From Cryptomeria japonica (taxonomy: Eukaryota > Streptophyta > Pinopsida > Cupressales > Cupressaceae), in the NCBI RefSeq assembly GCF_030272615.1, contig NC_081410.1, positions 572,271,241 through 572,335,240 on the forward strand: DNA of 64,000 bases. Direction: 5' to 3'. Below the pieces are notes generated by a model, which worked only from the letters and a program-made list of their open reading frames with translations, was not told where the DNA came from and searched no databases. Position numbers and translations under genes: made by a program. Positions 1 through 10,560 of the stretch are shown piece by piece (the stretch's first letter is position 1; every line of letters starts with the position of its first letter).

Positions 1-606
1 TATATTATTTCAATATTTCAGAGTAATCCTAGTGAAAATCATGAATCAATAGTAAAAAGGATTTTCAGGTACTTACAAGGCACTATAAATCTTGGATTAT
101 GGTATCCTAGAGATAAAAACTTTGAATTATGTGCATACACAGATGCAAATTGGGTAGGAGATGTGGATGATAGAAAAAGAACCACCAGCGGAGCAATCTT
201 TCTTGCAAACAGACTTGTTTCTTGGTTGAGTAAGAAACAAAGTTGTACAGCTTTATCAACAGCAGAATCAGAATATGTTGCAGCAACAACTAATTGTACA
301 CAGATACCATGGCTTAAGCAAATGTTGAAAGATATAAAGGTAAAATGCAAGCAACCTATTACTATCTATTGTGATAACACTGCAAAAATTGATATATCTA
401 ATAATCCGGTATTACATTATAAAACCAAACATGTTTCTATCAAACTAAATTTTCTAAGGGAAAATGTTGAAGCAAAGGAAATAAAACTAGTTTCTGAGAA
501 TACAAAAGAGCAGATTGCATATATCTTTACCAAACCTCTGCCTAAGGAGACTTTTGAATATCTCAAAGATCAGCTTGGGGTCATACCCCCACTGGTAGAG
601 ACTTAG
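1..606 (+). CDS. Copia pol C-terminus, RNase H domain (partial)
   Basis: Frame 1 is open from the left edge to the stop at 604-606, giving about 200 residues. It encodes the Ty1/copia RNase H that removes the RNA strand during reverse transcription. Visible motifs in order are the end of the RT/connection (RIFRYLQGT, GLWYP), YTDANWVGD with the first acidic residue, RKRTTSG, SWLSKKQSC, STAESEY, YCDNTAKIDIS, KTKHVSIKLNFLRE and the typical tail YIFTKPLPKETFEYL. No stop or frameshift is seen in this segment. An internal Met at 163 is not a start; the protein continues off the left edge. Confidence 0.93.
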   Translation, partial: YIISIFQSNPSENHESIVKRIFRYLQGTINLGLWYPRDKNFELCAYTDANWVGDVDDRKRTTSGAIFLANRLVSWLSKKQSCTALSTAESEYVAATTNCTQIPWLKQMLKDIKVKCKQPITIYCDNTAKIDISNNPVLHYKTKHVSIKLNFLRENVEAKEIKLVSENTKEQIAYIFTKPLPKETFEYLKDQLGVIPPLVET

Positions 607-974
607 GAAGTTGATGATTGCCATCAACCGATAGAATTAACCGAGAAATATTTTACTCTGGCTTTGATGGGAAGCTACTTCTCAGGGGGAGTAGTTGTTG
701 ATTGGTATTTTGTATATGAACTTGGCTTGGTAATAACTTTGGCATTTGATGTCAAAGGGGGAGAGACTGGTATGGAAAAACACAAGAAAAACACATGTTG
801 CTCCCAGGGGGAGAGATTGTTGTTTGGGAGAGATTATTACTCTCTGTATCTATATTTTGATTTCTCGTTATGATCTCTTTTCAGAGATTGTTGGTTTTTG
901 GTATTTGGCATTTTTGTTTTGGCACTTTGATGGTTTTTCCATCTTGTGTTTCCATCAATGCCAAAGGGGGAGAT
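607..974 (+). other. Element A 3' UTR with repeated polypurine tracts
   Basis: Non-coding stretch between the pol stop and the LTR. It has three purine tracts: tcaaagggggagag at 754, cagggggagagat near 806 and ccaaagggggagat at 961-974. The last abuts the LTR and is the plus-strand priming tract. The motif catcaatgccaaaggggg recurs before the LTRs of the other elements. Confidence 0.8.
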
Positions 975-2019
975 TGTTGGTATTTTGGTATGGTTTTGTC
1001 ATTGATGTCAACACCTACTAAATACTTAGCAACTCTGGCAGTTTGGAGAATCAGCAACATTCACTGGCAAGCAAGTGACTCATGCACTGTCACTAGTAAG
1101 ATATAATGATCACCAACACTTGGAATGATATGGAAAACACTTGGTTATGTCGAAGACATCATGTGGACACTTTTTCTTGGAGTTTTGTTTATTGGTATAT
1201 TAGCATTTGCATATTTGCTGTTACTGACAAATAGGTTCAGGTTACACCGACAAGTTTATCTTTTCCTGGTCAGCATGGCAGGCTATGGAGATGACTTATT
1301 ATTGTTATAAATGCATTAAGTTGACATATTAAATCGGTTATTGCATCGGGTATTAATTGATATGTAAATTAATTTTATTTTAATATCTTGTAGAGCTGAC
1401 CTACTAAAATTGGTCCTAGGTTATGGTATAAATGCAAGATCTTATTTGTAAGATCATATGCGGAATGTGAAAAAGGATTGTGTGAAGGTATATGCAAAAA
1501 TAAGCTAAGATATACATGCAGACATCATTTGAATATTGAAGGAGGGTTTTTGAGAAGACAATCAGAACTACACCGGTACTAAATCCAACATATGAAGATG
1601 CTATTTTGAGTAGTACATTCTTATTGGATTTAACCATCCAACTGTAGCTAGTGTGACTCCCATTTTGTGATTGAGTAGTGAGCTCTAGGCGCTTGGCCTT
1701 TATGCATGTGCAGACCCCATTTGTATACACTTACTATCTACAGTAGTATCATCTGATTGTGGGTAAGGTTTCCCACTGCGGTTTTTCCCCTTATAGGGTT
1801 TTTACATACAAATATTGGTGTTATGTGTTGTGGATGACTGTCTTTTTATTTCATACATTAATCCTTACCGGCATTGCAATTAACTGTTAAAACTATCAAC
1901 CGACATATTAGACTGGTTTACTGGTATTAAGCATTAAGTTGGTTAAGTTGTTTTTGGCTTTAATTTATTTGACAATTTATTCACCCCCCCCCCCTCTCAG
2001 TTGTCTCCAAGACCTAATA
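975..2019 (+). repeat. Element A 3' LTR
   Basis: It begins TGTTGGTATTTTGG directly after the PPT and ends gacctaata (expected ...aca, C to T in the last CA). Length is 1,045 bp, matching the 1,055-bp A' LTRs. A TATA-like ttataaatgc lies near 1,304. The core shared with other families is present: tgcatgtgcagacccc near 1,702, gtgggtaaggtttcccac near 1,758 and a poly-C tract at 1,984-1,994. Confidence 0.9.
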
Positions 2020-2937
2020 AGGTTATCATCTATTCAGGATAGGAGGAAGGAACTTTTTTAAAGTCAAGATGATGAAGAGAAAGATGCACTTAAGGAACAA
2101 TGTTAGAAATTGAGTCAGGAGAACATGGTTATGAATAATTAAATGCAAGCTATAACTATGAGGATGTCTGAGGAGATTGAGGATAGAAAGAAGAAAGAAA
2201 ATCTTGTTGTATCCTTCAAGAACAAATTTGAAGAATGTGGTAGGTTGATTCATGAGAATGATATGTTGAGACCTGATTTAGTACAATCCTAGAGTAGTGA
2301 ACAAGAGCTTGAGAGACAAATGATAATTATGAGAGAAGATTTAACTACTACAAGTGAGTATAAATAAAAAGTCAAAAATAGCTCAACACAGCTAGAGGAG
2401 TTATTGAAGAGACAAAGGCAAATTGGAGATTCTAGTGGTCTTGGATTTGAGAAAGGACAAAGTTTTGGTACTTCTAATGAAGATAAAAAACCTAAGGCAT
2501 TAGTAAGGCAATTTAATGCTTATAAATTTAATGGTAGATGTTTTTTTTGCAATAGATTTGGTCACATGGCTAGGCAATGTAGAAACAGAGGAAATCAGAA
2601 CCCTGATTCTACTCCTAGTAAATGTTCCAAATGTAATAAGTATGGTCATAAAATAGAAGATTGTCAAATGAATGTTAAATTCTATGCATGTGGAAAATGT
2701 GGACATATGGCTAATCAGTGCAGGTCAAGCAATTTCACCGGTTTTAGTAAAGCAATTCAAAGGAACAATGTTACATTTTATGCATGTAATGAGGCTGGAG
2801 ATATTACTAAATTTTATAGAAGAAGAATCCACCGGTTGGTAATGGAGGATCAAATGAGAAAAGAAAAGAGAAGGTTACTCAAATCCAGCAAGATCATACT
2901 CAAAGATGGGTTAGAAAGATTGAAGAACAATCATTAG
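2020..2937 (+). pseudogene. ORF1 of element B, coiled coil plus CCHC knuckles (5' truncated)
   Basis: Nucleocapsid-like gag fragment, cut at its 5' side by element A. The coiled-coil half (2,020-2,400; heptad-rich, e.g. MRMSEEIEDRKKKENL) has several stops. From 2,404 it is open and carries LLKRQRQIGDSSGLGFEKG, the linker seen in SIRE/Maximus gags before the zinc fingers. Knuckles follow: CFFCNRFGHMARQC and CSKCNKYGHKIEDC are intact, YACGKCGHMANQC has lost its first Cys (now Phe), and YACNEAGDITKFY is degenerate. There is no upstream capsid (UBN2) domain in the complete relatives D and H. It would bind its own RNA if expressed; this copy is dead. Confidence 0.82.
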
Positions 2938-3360
2938 ATTGGAATGCCTCAGTTATTTATTTGGCAGAAGAGGCTGCTCCTGCACTAGTAGGTAGCTCAT
3001 CCAGTAACTAAGTTAGATGCCCTAGGGGTAGGAAAAATTCATGAAGATGCTGCATTTGCCTTGGGAAGAGGTTCTAGATATTCGAGATGATTATCTAGCA
3101 TGAATATGTTCTGAGCAAGATGTGGTATCTTTCACCGATAGTCATTTATGTCAATGGAAGATTAGGGTTTTTATCAGAGGTTAAAATGTTGAATTGAATT
3201 CATTATTGATCACCTTGCATTCAAAGCGATTCAGAGCGACTAAGAGCAATCAAAGGCAATTCAAAGCAATCACATTTCTTCTTAAGCGATTTCACCAGCA
3301 TTTGAAAGAATTTTTTGGAGGTTTTCACCAAGAGCACTCAAAAGGTATTTATCTTTAAAC
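2938..3360 (+). other. B inter-ORF spacer and ORF2 leader
   Basis: No coding sequence is recognised. The first part is decayed ORF1 tail. Near 3,163 the motif attagggttt matches the spacers of D and E. At 3,219-3,270 there are about five degenerate copies of a 10-bp unit (attcaaagcg, attcagagcg, actaagagca, atcaaaggca, attcaaagca). The ORF2 ATG is at 3,361. Confidence 0.6.
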
Positions 3361-5555
3361 ATGGAAGAGGGATCGTCATTTATTCCTATTTTGGTTACAA
3401 ACCCGACTATAGTAGAGGTCAAGGACCGCCCCAGGCTAATTTTCAAGTGGTATCCACATGTGGCTACCCTGGAAGATTCGGTTGGAGCTTTTTCTCGCGT
3501 TCCAGAGGAGTTGTCTATATAGAGAATGTTAGGGCATATTCGCTGTCACATTGAGGACTTGGGAACTTCTAAGATTAAGGGAATGTATACGAGTGAGTTG
3601 ATGGGAGAATCTGGGAAGATCAAACTAACATTCAAGCATATTGAAGACCTAGGGTTTACTGACATTCTAGATATTCCAAAATTTGAGGATGAGATAATTA
3701 GATATGTTTTGAGTAGAGTTCATGGAGAATTTATATGGTTAAATAGAACTTACAAAATCAGCAAGGAAGCCATTTGGGCTGTTACTAGTTTATCATCGGT
3801 TGGGAAGCATCCAAACAAGAAGGTTTAAAATGATTTCATAAGAAAGATCACTGGTGCGACATTTGATAGGAGATCCATGAGAGTGAGCACTATAAATAAA
3901 ACAGATATCAGATTTGGCAACTTGATCATCAGATATAAGGTAACTCAATCAAACCAACTGAATTTTGTTTCCAGTTCATGCATTTTGGCTGCATAAAAAA
4001 TGATGAGAGAGAATGTAAAACTAGATCTACGTGGTTGGATGATAGATGAGTTGCCAATAAACCTAGGAAAAATTAAGGGTGAAAAGAAGGGTACATTCAG
4101 GTATGGCAACTTGATAGTTTGCTTGATGTTATATTTCATGAATGATACACCTAGTTTTGGTAAGAGACAATAGGCGTTTGACATCTTGGTAGTTGTTGTC
4201 AAAAGTTTGAGAGATGACAAGGTATGGAGATATTTCAAAGCATTCCAAATATATATGAGGTATAGGGTAAGGGTACTTGAGCATATTGTAGAAAAATATT
4301 CAACTGAAATATGCTTCATGGTAAATAAGGATGAAACACTAATGGAAGCAATTAAGATCTGAAAGATTTGGATTGAAGAAATGGGCTATGAGGTGGATGC
4401 ACAAATTCTTGATGCCTATGCAAAAATGTTGATTGATGCACCTACTGATGAGGCAGAGAAGCCCTGTAGTACTGCACAATAAAAAAACACAAGAGGTTGA
4501 AATAGAGTTCAACCAAAAGAAAAGAGAGAAGTAAGAAGGGAAAGCAAGCAAATTGTGGAGAAGGTCTCAAAGGACATAAAAGCTTTAATTGATGTTGTCC
4601 CAAAAAAAGGCAGGAAGAGGAAGAACCTAGAAGTACATATTGAGCCTATTACTAATAATTTAGAATCTGAGGATGACACTCTATTGGCATTTAAGAGGGT
4701 TGTTAGGAAGAAAAAAGAGGAAGCAAAGGCAGAAGATAAGAATCAACCGGTCAAGAAGGTTACAATCAAAATACTGACACAAAAGAAAAGACCAAAGGAA
4801 ACACCTTCAGTTACATCTGAACCTGCAAAGAGGAAGAAGAAGAGTGACACTGACTTAGCAATTGAATATGGTAATGTGACTGTCATACAACCTAAAACTT
4901 GTTCATAATTAGTAGATAAAATTACTAAAGATGGCATGTTGAAGAATGTTCAATTTTATTATGAACACTTAGAGGATGATGAACAAAGAGAGGTAGAGGA
5001 TGCAGTCTTACTATATTTGTATATTTATAAGAAAGCCTTAATAGAAATAGAAAATAAAATACCAACTAAATTGTAAAATATGTTAGATGCTAGAAGACTA
5101 TCAACCATGCAAGAAGATAAACATATTAAAATTCAAGAGCTATTATCTATTTGTGTTACTATTGCACAAAATGAAATAGAAAAGACACTTGAGGTAGCAG
5201 GAAAAAAAAAGTTTTCAATAGAAAACATAGAATAATTAGTCTAATTCTAGGAAGAGCAAACAAAATAATAAAGGAGACTCAAAAAGCATGGGTTAAATTT
5301 CTTGGAGAGAACAGAGGATTCCTTACTTCGCCGAAAACTAAAACAAACAATGTAGTAAACCCTAGTTGAAGGAAAAGGAAAAGGGATTATGGGTACTTCA
5401 CCCTTAGTTTTGAAAAATATTAAGATAGTAGAAATTGAGCCCTCGGTAAATAAAGATGTACAAACAAATATTGAAATACCGGTTAATATAGAAAGTGAAC
5501 AAATTAATATTATACAAGATACTAATATTGAGGATAATTGTCCTCTGGATACACA
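3361..5555 (+). pseudogene. ORF2 of element B, first part
   Basis: Start ATG at 3,361 (MEEGSSFIPI), aligning with D at 26,942, E at 50,649 and H at 57,306. Recognisable blocks in order: NPTIVEVKDR, GAFSRVPEE, CHIEDLG.SKIKGMY, VLSRVHGEFIWLN with YKISKEAIWAVTSL, RKITGATFDRRSMRV, KGTFRYGNLIVCLMLYF, IVEKYSTEICFMV, EMGYEVDAQILDAYAKMLI, then a Lys-rich middle (FKRVVRKKKEE, KRKKKSD). Stops and frameshifts interrupt it (for example near 3,523, 3,826 and 4,172). Function is unknown. It takes the place that pol would occupy. It breaks at 5,555, where element I is inserted, and resumes at 17,281. Confidence 0.78.
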
Positions 5556-6981
5556 TGATGATATGATGAAAGAATAAGTATCTAATAGATTACTGAGAGG
5601 GGGGGGAGTGAATCAGTAAACTTAAAAACTGATACAAACTCCTAAACTCAAATTCAAACTCACAAAGTAAACTTATCAACAAAATAATTCTGTCAAGATC
5701 AATACTCATAAGATTATTGGTTGTCTGTTATAGCAACTTAATAGTAAACAACTTCAATCTTGTAAACATCAAAATGCTTAATCATATGTCAACATATTCA
5801 TCTCTCAATGCTTCCAGTTATCATGACTTATCAGAATAGTTAAGTAGTTCATCAAATAAACAAATAAGATCATAACCACAAAATCATTCACCATATGACA
5901 TAATATTTATACGTGAAAAACACAAAAGGGTAAAAAACCATGGTGAGATGAGACTCACAAGATAGCTATCTAGACTCTTCTGAAGTTCTCCCTGTTAGGA
6001 CCCAAGCTTGTTAAAGCTTTTACAGTAAGTCCTATTAAGAACTGATCCTGTTAGGAATCACCTGGTTAAGGGATTTACAAAATGCCTTGATGAAAAGAAA
6101 AATATCATGTTAGGAGTAACCTTGGTAAAGGGTTTGAGATTCCAAGCTAATGGATCACCTTGTTAAAGGATTTATGAAGTAACCAAGCTTGTTAGAGCTT
6201 ACCCGGTTAGAGGATTTCTATTTTACTGTGATTGTTAGAAAACAATAGGTTTTTCTTGGTCTGTCTAAATAGCACTACATTTACTTGAGCAGATCCTTTT
6301 AAGCTTCAATTTTCTTTTACTCAAACTACAGATTTATTCTCCGGTTAGGCAACCACACACTCAATTGATTTCCACCAACTTTTTCTGACACTAAAATAAA
6401 ACAACTTCATCGACATTAAATATGAATCAATTAGGTCGGTAACACAACAAAAACCTAATTCTCTTTATCGAGATTACAAACAAGTCAGTACAAGAATCAC
6501 CATTAGATTTCATAACAATCTCTTCACATTAATCAATAAAATTCCAACCGCTCCATGATCACCGCTTCATCAGACTTGTAACTCATCACGTGCTATGCAT
6601 TAGATGCAATCCACTTTTCTCCTTAGACAATCAAATGCACCAAAATACCTTGAACTTATCTTCATACAATTACCACACGTGTCACCATCATTACCTCTCA
6701 ACATCAGATCTTAAACCAACAAACATTGATCAGTTAGGGTTTAACAAAAAACCATCTAGTAGGGTTTACCGGTTAGATAACATAGAAAGGGTTTAACCTT
6801 ATACATAATTTTACCGGTTCAACTTACGAACTTACATACTGGTTTACAAAATCTTCCACAAAGTTGTTCCTACTAGTTACAAGACAATAGCAATAACAAC
6901 AATATCATAAATACCATTTACCAGTTCAACTGACATCAATGACAACATATCAATAATGCAATGTTTTTGCAAATTCCAACA
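5556..6981 (-). repeat. Element I 3' LTR
   Basis: 1,426 bp, read on the minus strand from tgttggaatttgcaaa (ending at 6,981) to ...catcatatcatca (at 5,556). It is bordered inside by the reverse complement of a PPT (atctccccctttagcatt from 6,982). It shares the hairpin string of the C LTRs at about 5,990-6,220 and a poly-C hairpin near 5,596. Confidence 0.92.
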
Positions 6982-7409
6982 ATCTCCCCCTTTAGCATTG
7001 ATGGCAATACAAATACCAATGCCTCTGATTTGTTGTTGAGATTAGTTAATAGGAATCCTAGTTTACATACCAAGTATTCACTATGCTCAGTCTATCATCA
7101 TCTTGTCTCTGGTTCACCTTATCAATCACATAATTCTTCTCCTAATCACATAATTCTTCTCCCAATCACATAATTCTTCTCCTTCTTTGACATCAATGCC
7201 AAATTGAAAGTAAAACATGTATTTTAAAATTCTCACTGTGCATCAACATACTCTAACTTGATGCTCCCCCTATGGAGTACATCCACTTCAACATCAATCC
7301 ATGTAAAATTTTACAAGTGATTCAAGGACTGATGCAATTAGCATCATTCTTGACTGACCTCATGAAGGGGCACAACCCCTAGTTGTCTTCTAAGACACTC
7401 AAATGTAGT
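6982..7409 (-). other. Element I 3' UTR and last pol codons
   Basis: Reverse-strand 3' UTR with two purine tracts (6,983 and about 7,263) and a three-copy 20-bp tandem repeat at 7,125-7,184. The final RNase H codons, matching TFEYLKDQLGV of element A in degraded form, lie at 7,344-7,404; their stop is at 7,344-7,346. The pol frame is cut at 7,409 by element J. Confidence 0.75.
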
Positions 7410-7779
7410 TGTTGGGACTCATTAATTTTGAGTCAAGTTTAGAGGCCCAATTCAAATTTTTGCTTTGCATTTCCGAATGAGTCAGTTTGAATGGCCTAGT
7501 TAGAGAGAGGGTAAAGTAGAGCCAGTTGATTTTCAGGGGGTAAGGCTTGGGAAACTTGTCCTGCACCTTTCATTTGGCCTATGCAGTGATGTGCAACTTT
7601 CAAGATTCAGTTTAGATAAGTTTATGAGGTACCCATTTTGAGGGGTGAGCTGAAAGTGCATTTTAGGCACAAATAAAGATTTTATTGAGTAGCCTACTTT
7701 GAGCATTTGCATACTTTACCCTATTGATCATCATGAAGAAATTAAAAATGGATTAGATTCTATGCATAAATATGAGTCA

Positions 7780-8350
7780 TCCTACAAAATTTCAAGTCTT
7801 AACGAATCCATTTGCTCAGTTTACCAAGCTTGAACCATTTGCAATTTGTGTGGTTTGACAAGTCCCTGTTTCGACAGCTAGTCAGAGCCCTGTTTCGCAT
7901 AAATGTAAAAGTTGCCTCATTAAGTGTTATAACAAAATGTTCATTCCACGTTAATGCTGGTATAAATGAAAAGCTACATTTCAAATTTTAAGCCTCTACC
8001 AATCCGTTTGATCGGTTTTCAAAAAGGGTTTATCTAACCATCATTTTCAGTTATCTGTACTTTCAGTGCTATATCAGTTAATGTAGCCATTTTCATGAGC
8101 GCGCCATTTGCACCCAGTCTGACTTTTGGTCAAACTGAGAATTCAAAGATTTAATATGTACTTCAAGGTACCTATGTTTCAAATTTGAGGGCCTACGGAG
8201 GTCATTTGATATTTTTGAGAAAGGCATCATGTGTTGCCAGAACATTGACTTCATCAGGTCTGCAGTGTCGACAAAGCTAGTTGGTCATTTTTCGCAAATT
8301 AATATCTCTTCACTCGGGACTCATCTTGAGAAACCATTTGGTAGATTTCA
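7780..8350. repeat. Divergent direct repeats in J
   Basis: A motif of the form aaatttcaag..cta.c.aatccatttg recurs near 7,789, 7,979 and 8,177 in degraded form, with a weaker match near 8,320, spaced by about 190 bp. No coding function is visible. The repeats are too diverged to set exact unit borders by eye. Confidence 0.4.
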
Positions 8351-9068
8351 TGCTTGCATATCAGAGTACACACCTATCAGATGGTGAGGTCCAGGAAGGT
8401 GTTTTGATCGGCTTGAAAAATAGGTCTTCGCGATTAAATGCGAAAATATGGTGTTATCGCCTGAAGGTTGTAAAATTCAGTCTGATGATCCAAAAACAAT
8501 GCCGATCATTTCCAGAGGTGTTTTTGAGGTCTGTGAGTCACTTCAGAGGTTAGTTGTATGAAAACAAAATTTTTTTTAGTCAGACCCACTTTGGGGCCCG
8601 ACCTGGCTCATGCTCATGTGTTATTTTTATTGGTGACTTTGTTTAAATAAAGGATTTTCAGAATATCTAATTGTGGATTTTGATTATGAGACATGTTATA
8701 AGATGTGATGATGAATGGTTTGTGAAGTGAGTAGTTGTGTTATTCATTTCTTGAGAAGGGGAGGCAATAAAGCTTCAGCAATAAAGTTTTCAGCAAATGT
8801 GTATAACCAAACTTCATGACTTTGCCAACATTCCTCTCTGAGAAAAATGTTGAAGGAGGAGTGAAAGGCATAGAGCCACTTTGAAGTCAAGTGAATGCAA
8901 ATAGAAACCTTGGAAAAACTCAATCAAATGCATTGCCAACAACTTCTCAATGTTGAAGATGCTTCAGAAACTTCGAAGTAAATGCAAGAATTCAAGCAAA
9001 TGTCTTCCCCCCTCTCACGTGGTGAGTGAAGAGGCAACATAAAAAAAATTTCAAGCAAATGCTTCAGT

Positions 9069-9243
9069 GGTTCAAGTCTTGCTGAACTATACAAAGAATT
9101 TGTTAAAGACTTCCCAATTGTGTCTATTGAAGATCCTTTTGATCAAGATGACTTGAGCAGATTGACACAATTACTGAATCCATCCAAGCTTCCTTTGATT
9201 CCAAAGCTGCTGGTTGGGGTGTTATGTTGGTCCATGGAAGATC
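9069..9243 (+). pseudogene. Captured enolase gene fragment inside J
   Basis: Two pieces of a plant enolase (2-phosphoglycerate dehydratase, glycolysis) lie in the same orientation. Piece one, 9,069-9,153, reads [19 protein letters not shown] followed by DQDD, which includes the highly conserved [10 protein letters not shown] block around the metal site. Piece two, 9,158-9,230, is in another frame and reads [18 protein letters not shown], the conserved stretch further downstream; recognisable sequence fades by 9,243. About fifty residues that separate these blocks in intact enolases are missing and the junction shifts the frame. The wording resembles plant ENO3-type enolase more than the cytosolic LOS2 type, from memory of the family. 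The fragment is not functional. Adjacent J sequence is non-coding. Confidence 0.85.
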
Positions 9244-10134
9244 CAACCACATTTTTGGAGAATCACGTGAGGTAAGAGGGCAATGTTGAATTTTTAAACC
9301 AAATGCAATCTGAGTCCTCCCTCCCCCACATGCTATGGTTGGGCGTTGAAGTAAGAAGGCTGCAGAAGCTTTCAAAGTAAATACAAAGGCAGCAGTTTGT
9401 CCTCCCCTCATCTCCCTCCAGGCTTCATGTTGTGTTGGAAGAAATTGTAGAAGAGTTCAGCAATTGTCACGTGCCAGTTTGAAATAGGTTGATTCAGCAG
9501 TCTTCTCATCCCCTCAGCCATGTGGTATGAATGAATGCCATTCCAAACTCAAGCAAAAGCATTTGGTAAGCGTAAAACCAAAGTCCACGACCTTAGCCAA
9601 TAACCTATGTGGTGGAATGGTAATTGAAGAGAGTCATAAAAATGAAGAAAAAGAGCAGTTAAAACAGTCAAAGAAATGCACATTGGCTGGCATGAAGTCT
9701 CTACGTGGCTGAAAAGATTTAAAAGGTTTCAAAAGATGCAAATTGGAAGGCATAAGGCCCATTTTCTTCCCTTGTGTGGTGTGGGTAAGGCATTTTCCAT
9801 TAACATTCTCAGACAAGATGCCAAAGAATAGAGTAAATCCTCCCTGCATGTGAAAATTTCAAGCAAAATGTATTTCCAGGCATGAGGCTTTATCCCACAT
9901 TGGCTGGGAAATGAATATTTTTAGTATTTAAAAGCAAGAACACACAGATCTAATATGTCAAAGCCATCAAGGATTTTGACGGATGGTGCCCATTGGGCAC
10001 CCAAGTGGACCCCACATGCATGGGTGCAGATCCCAAGGCAACCAGAGGAGGTGACAGATAGCGACAGGTGGACCCCATGTAGGCACAGTTCTCAAGGCAG
10101 GCAAATTTTGCAGAGAAGGAGCAAATTAACCAGC

Positions 10135-10560
10135 GAGCAAGTTCAGAAGATCAGACGATGTGCATGACTTCACAAAGGGGAGATGCTCGTGAGTTAAGCC
10201 CTATGAAATGGCAAAAAGCTCAAGCGGATCACGAAGAGTTTAAGAGTGAGCAAGTTCAAAGGATCCGACGGCCTGTGCGACTTCGTGACCCGAAGATGCA
10301 AGATCGTTAGCCATCACAAAATGGCGAAAGACAGGTGGCAGGTCTAGGTGGAAGTCCAACTCATGGGTCTTGTCCGGTGGTGATGACATGGCACTAAGGT
10401 GGTGCACAGGTGGTAGACAGCTGGTGCATAGGTGGCGATGAGGTGGTGTACACATGGTGGCCAAGTGGCAGTGACAAAGCAGACACATGGTGGTGATGAG
10501 GTGTCATTTGAGGTGGTGCCCAGTGGACCCCATCGACCAATCAAAAACCACCACGTGGCA
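10135..10560. repeat. J internal duplication and GGTGG-rich tract
   Basis: gagcaagttcagaagatc at 10,135 recurs as gagcaagttcaaaggatc at 10,248, and about 80 bp following each align imperfectly, giving a direct repeat with 113-bp spacing. From about 10,375 to 10,500 there is a simple GGTGG/GTGGTG-rich stretch. Open frames over it are composition artefacts. Confidence 0.6.

Larger units (their letters stand above)
1..2019 (+). mobile_element. Element A: 3' end of a Ty1/copia retrotransposon
   Basis: The visible part is the C-terminal RNase H of pol, a 3' UTR with polypurine tracts and a complete 3' LTR; the rest lies left of the window. Its LTR closely resembles the two LTRs of A' (43,342-47,114), so A and A' are one family. 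It is inserted in ORF1 of element B: sequence homologous to the D ORF1 resumes at 2,020 (aggttatcatc, compare 25,576). The expected left target-site copy is outside the window. Confidence 0.9.

Noticed and set aside
163-606. A 147-residue gene starting at the Met at 163
   Set aside because: The frame is open from base 1 and is the C-terminus of copia pol; the Met is internal.
1125-1310. A small membrane protein encoded within the A LTR (hydrophobic 61-codon frame)
   Set aside because: The hydrophobicity comes from T-rich LTR sequence; the frame is not kept in the A' LTRs.
6982-7200. CRISPR-like or other prokaryotic repeat array
   Set aside because: Three 20-bp tandem copies without spacers inside a plant retrotransposon 3' UTR.
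8281-8553. A 90-codon frame in J as a gene
   Set aside because: No recognisable domain, no partner signals, within degenerate repeats of a non-coding unit.
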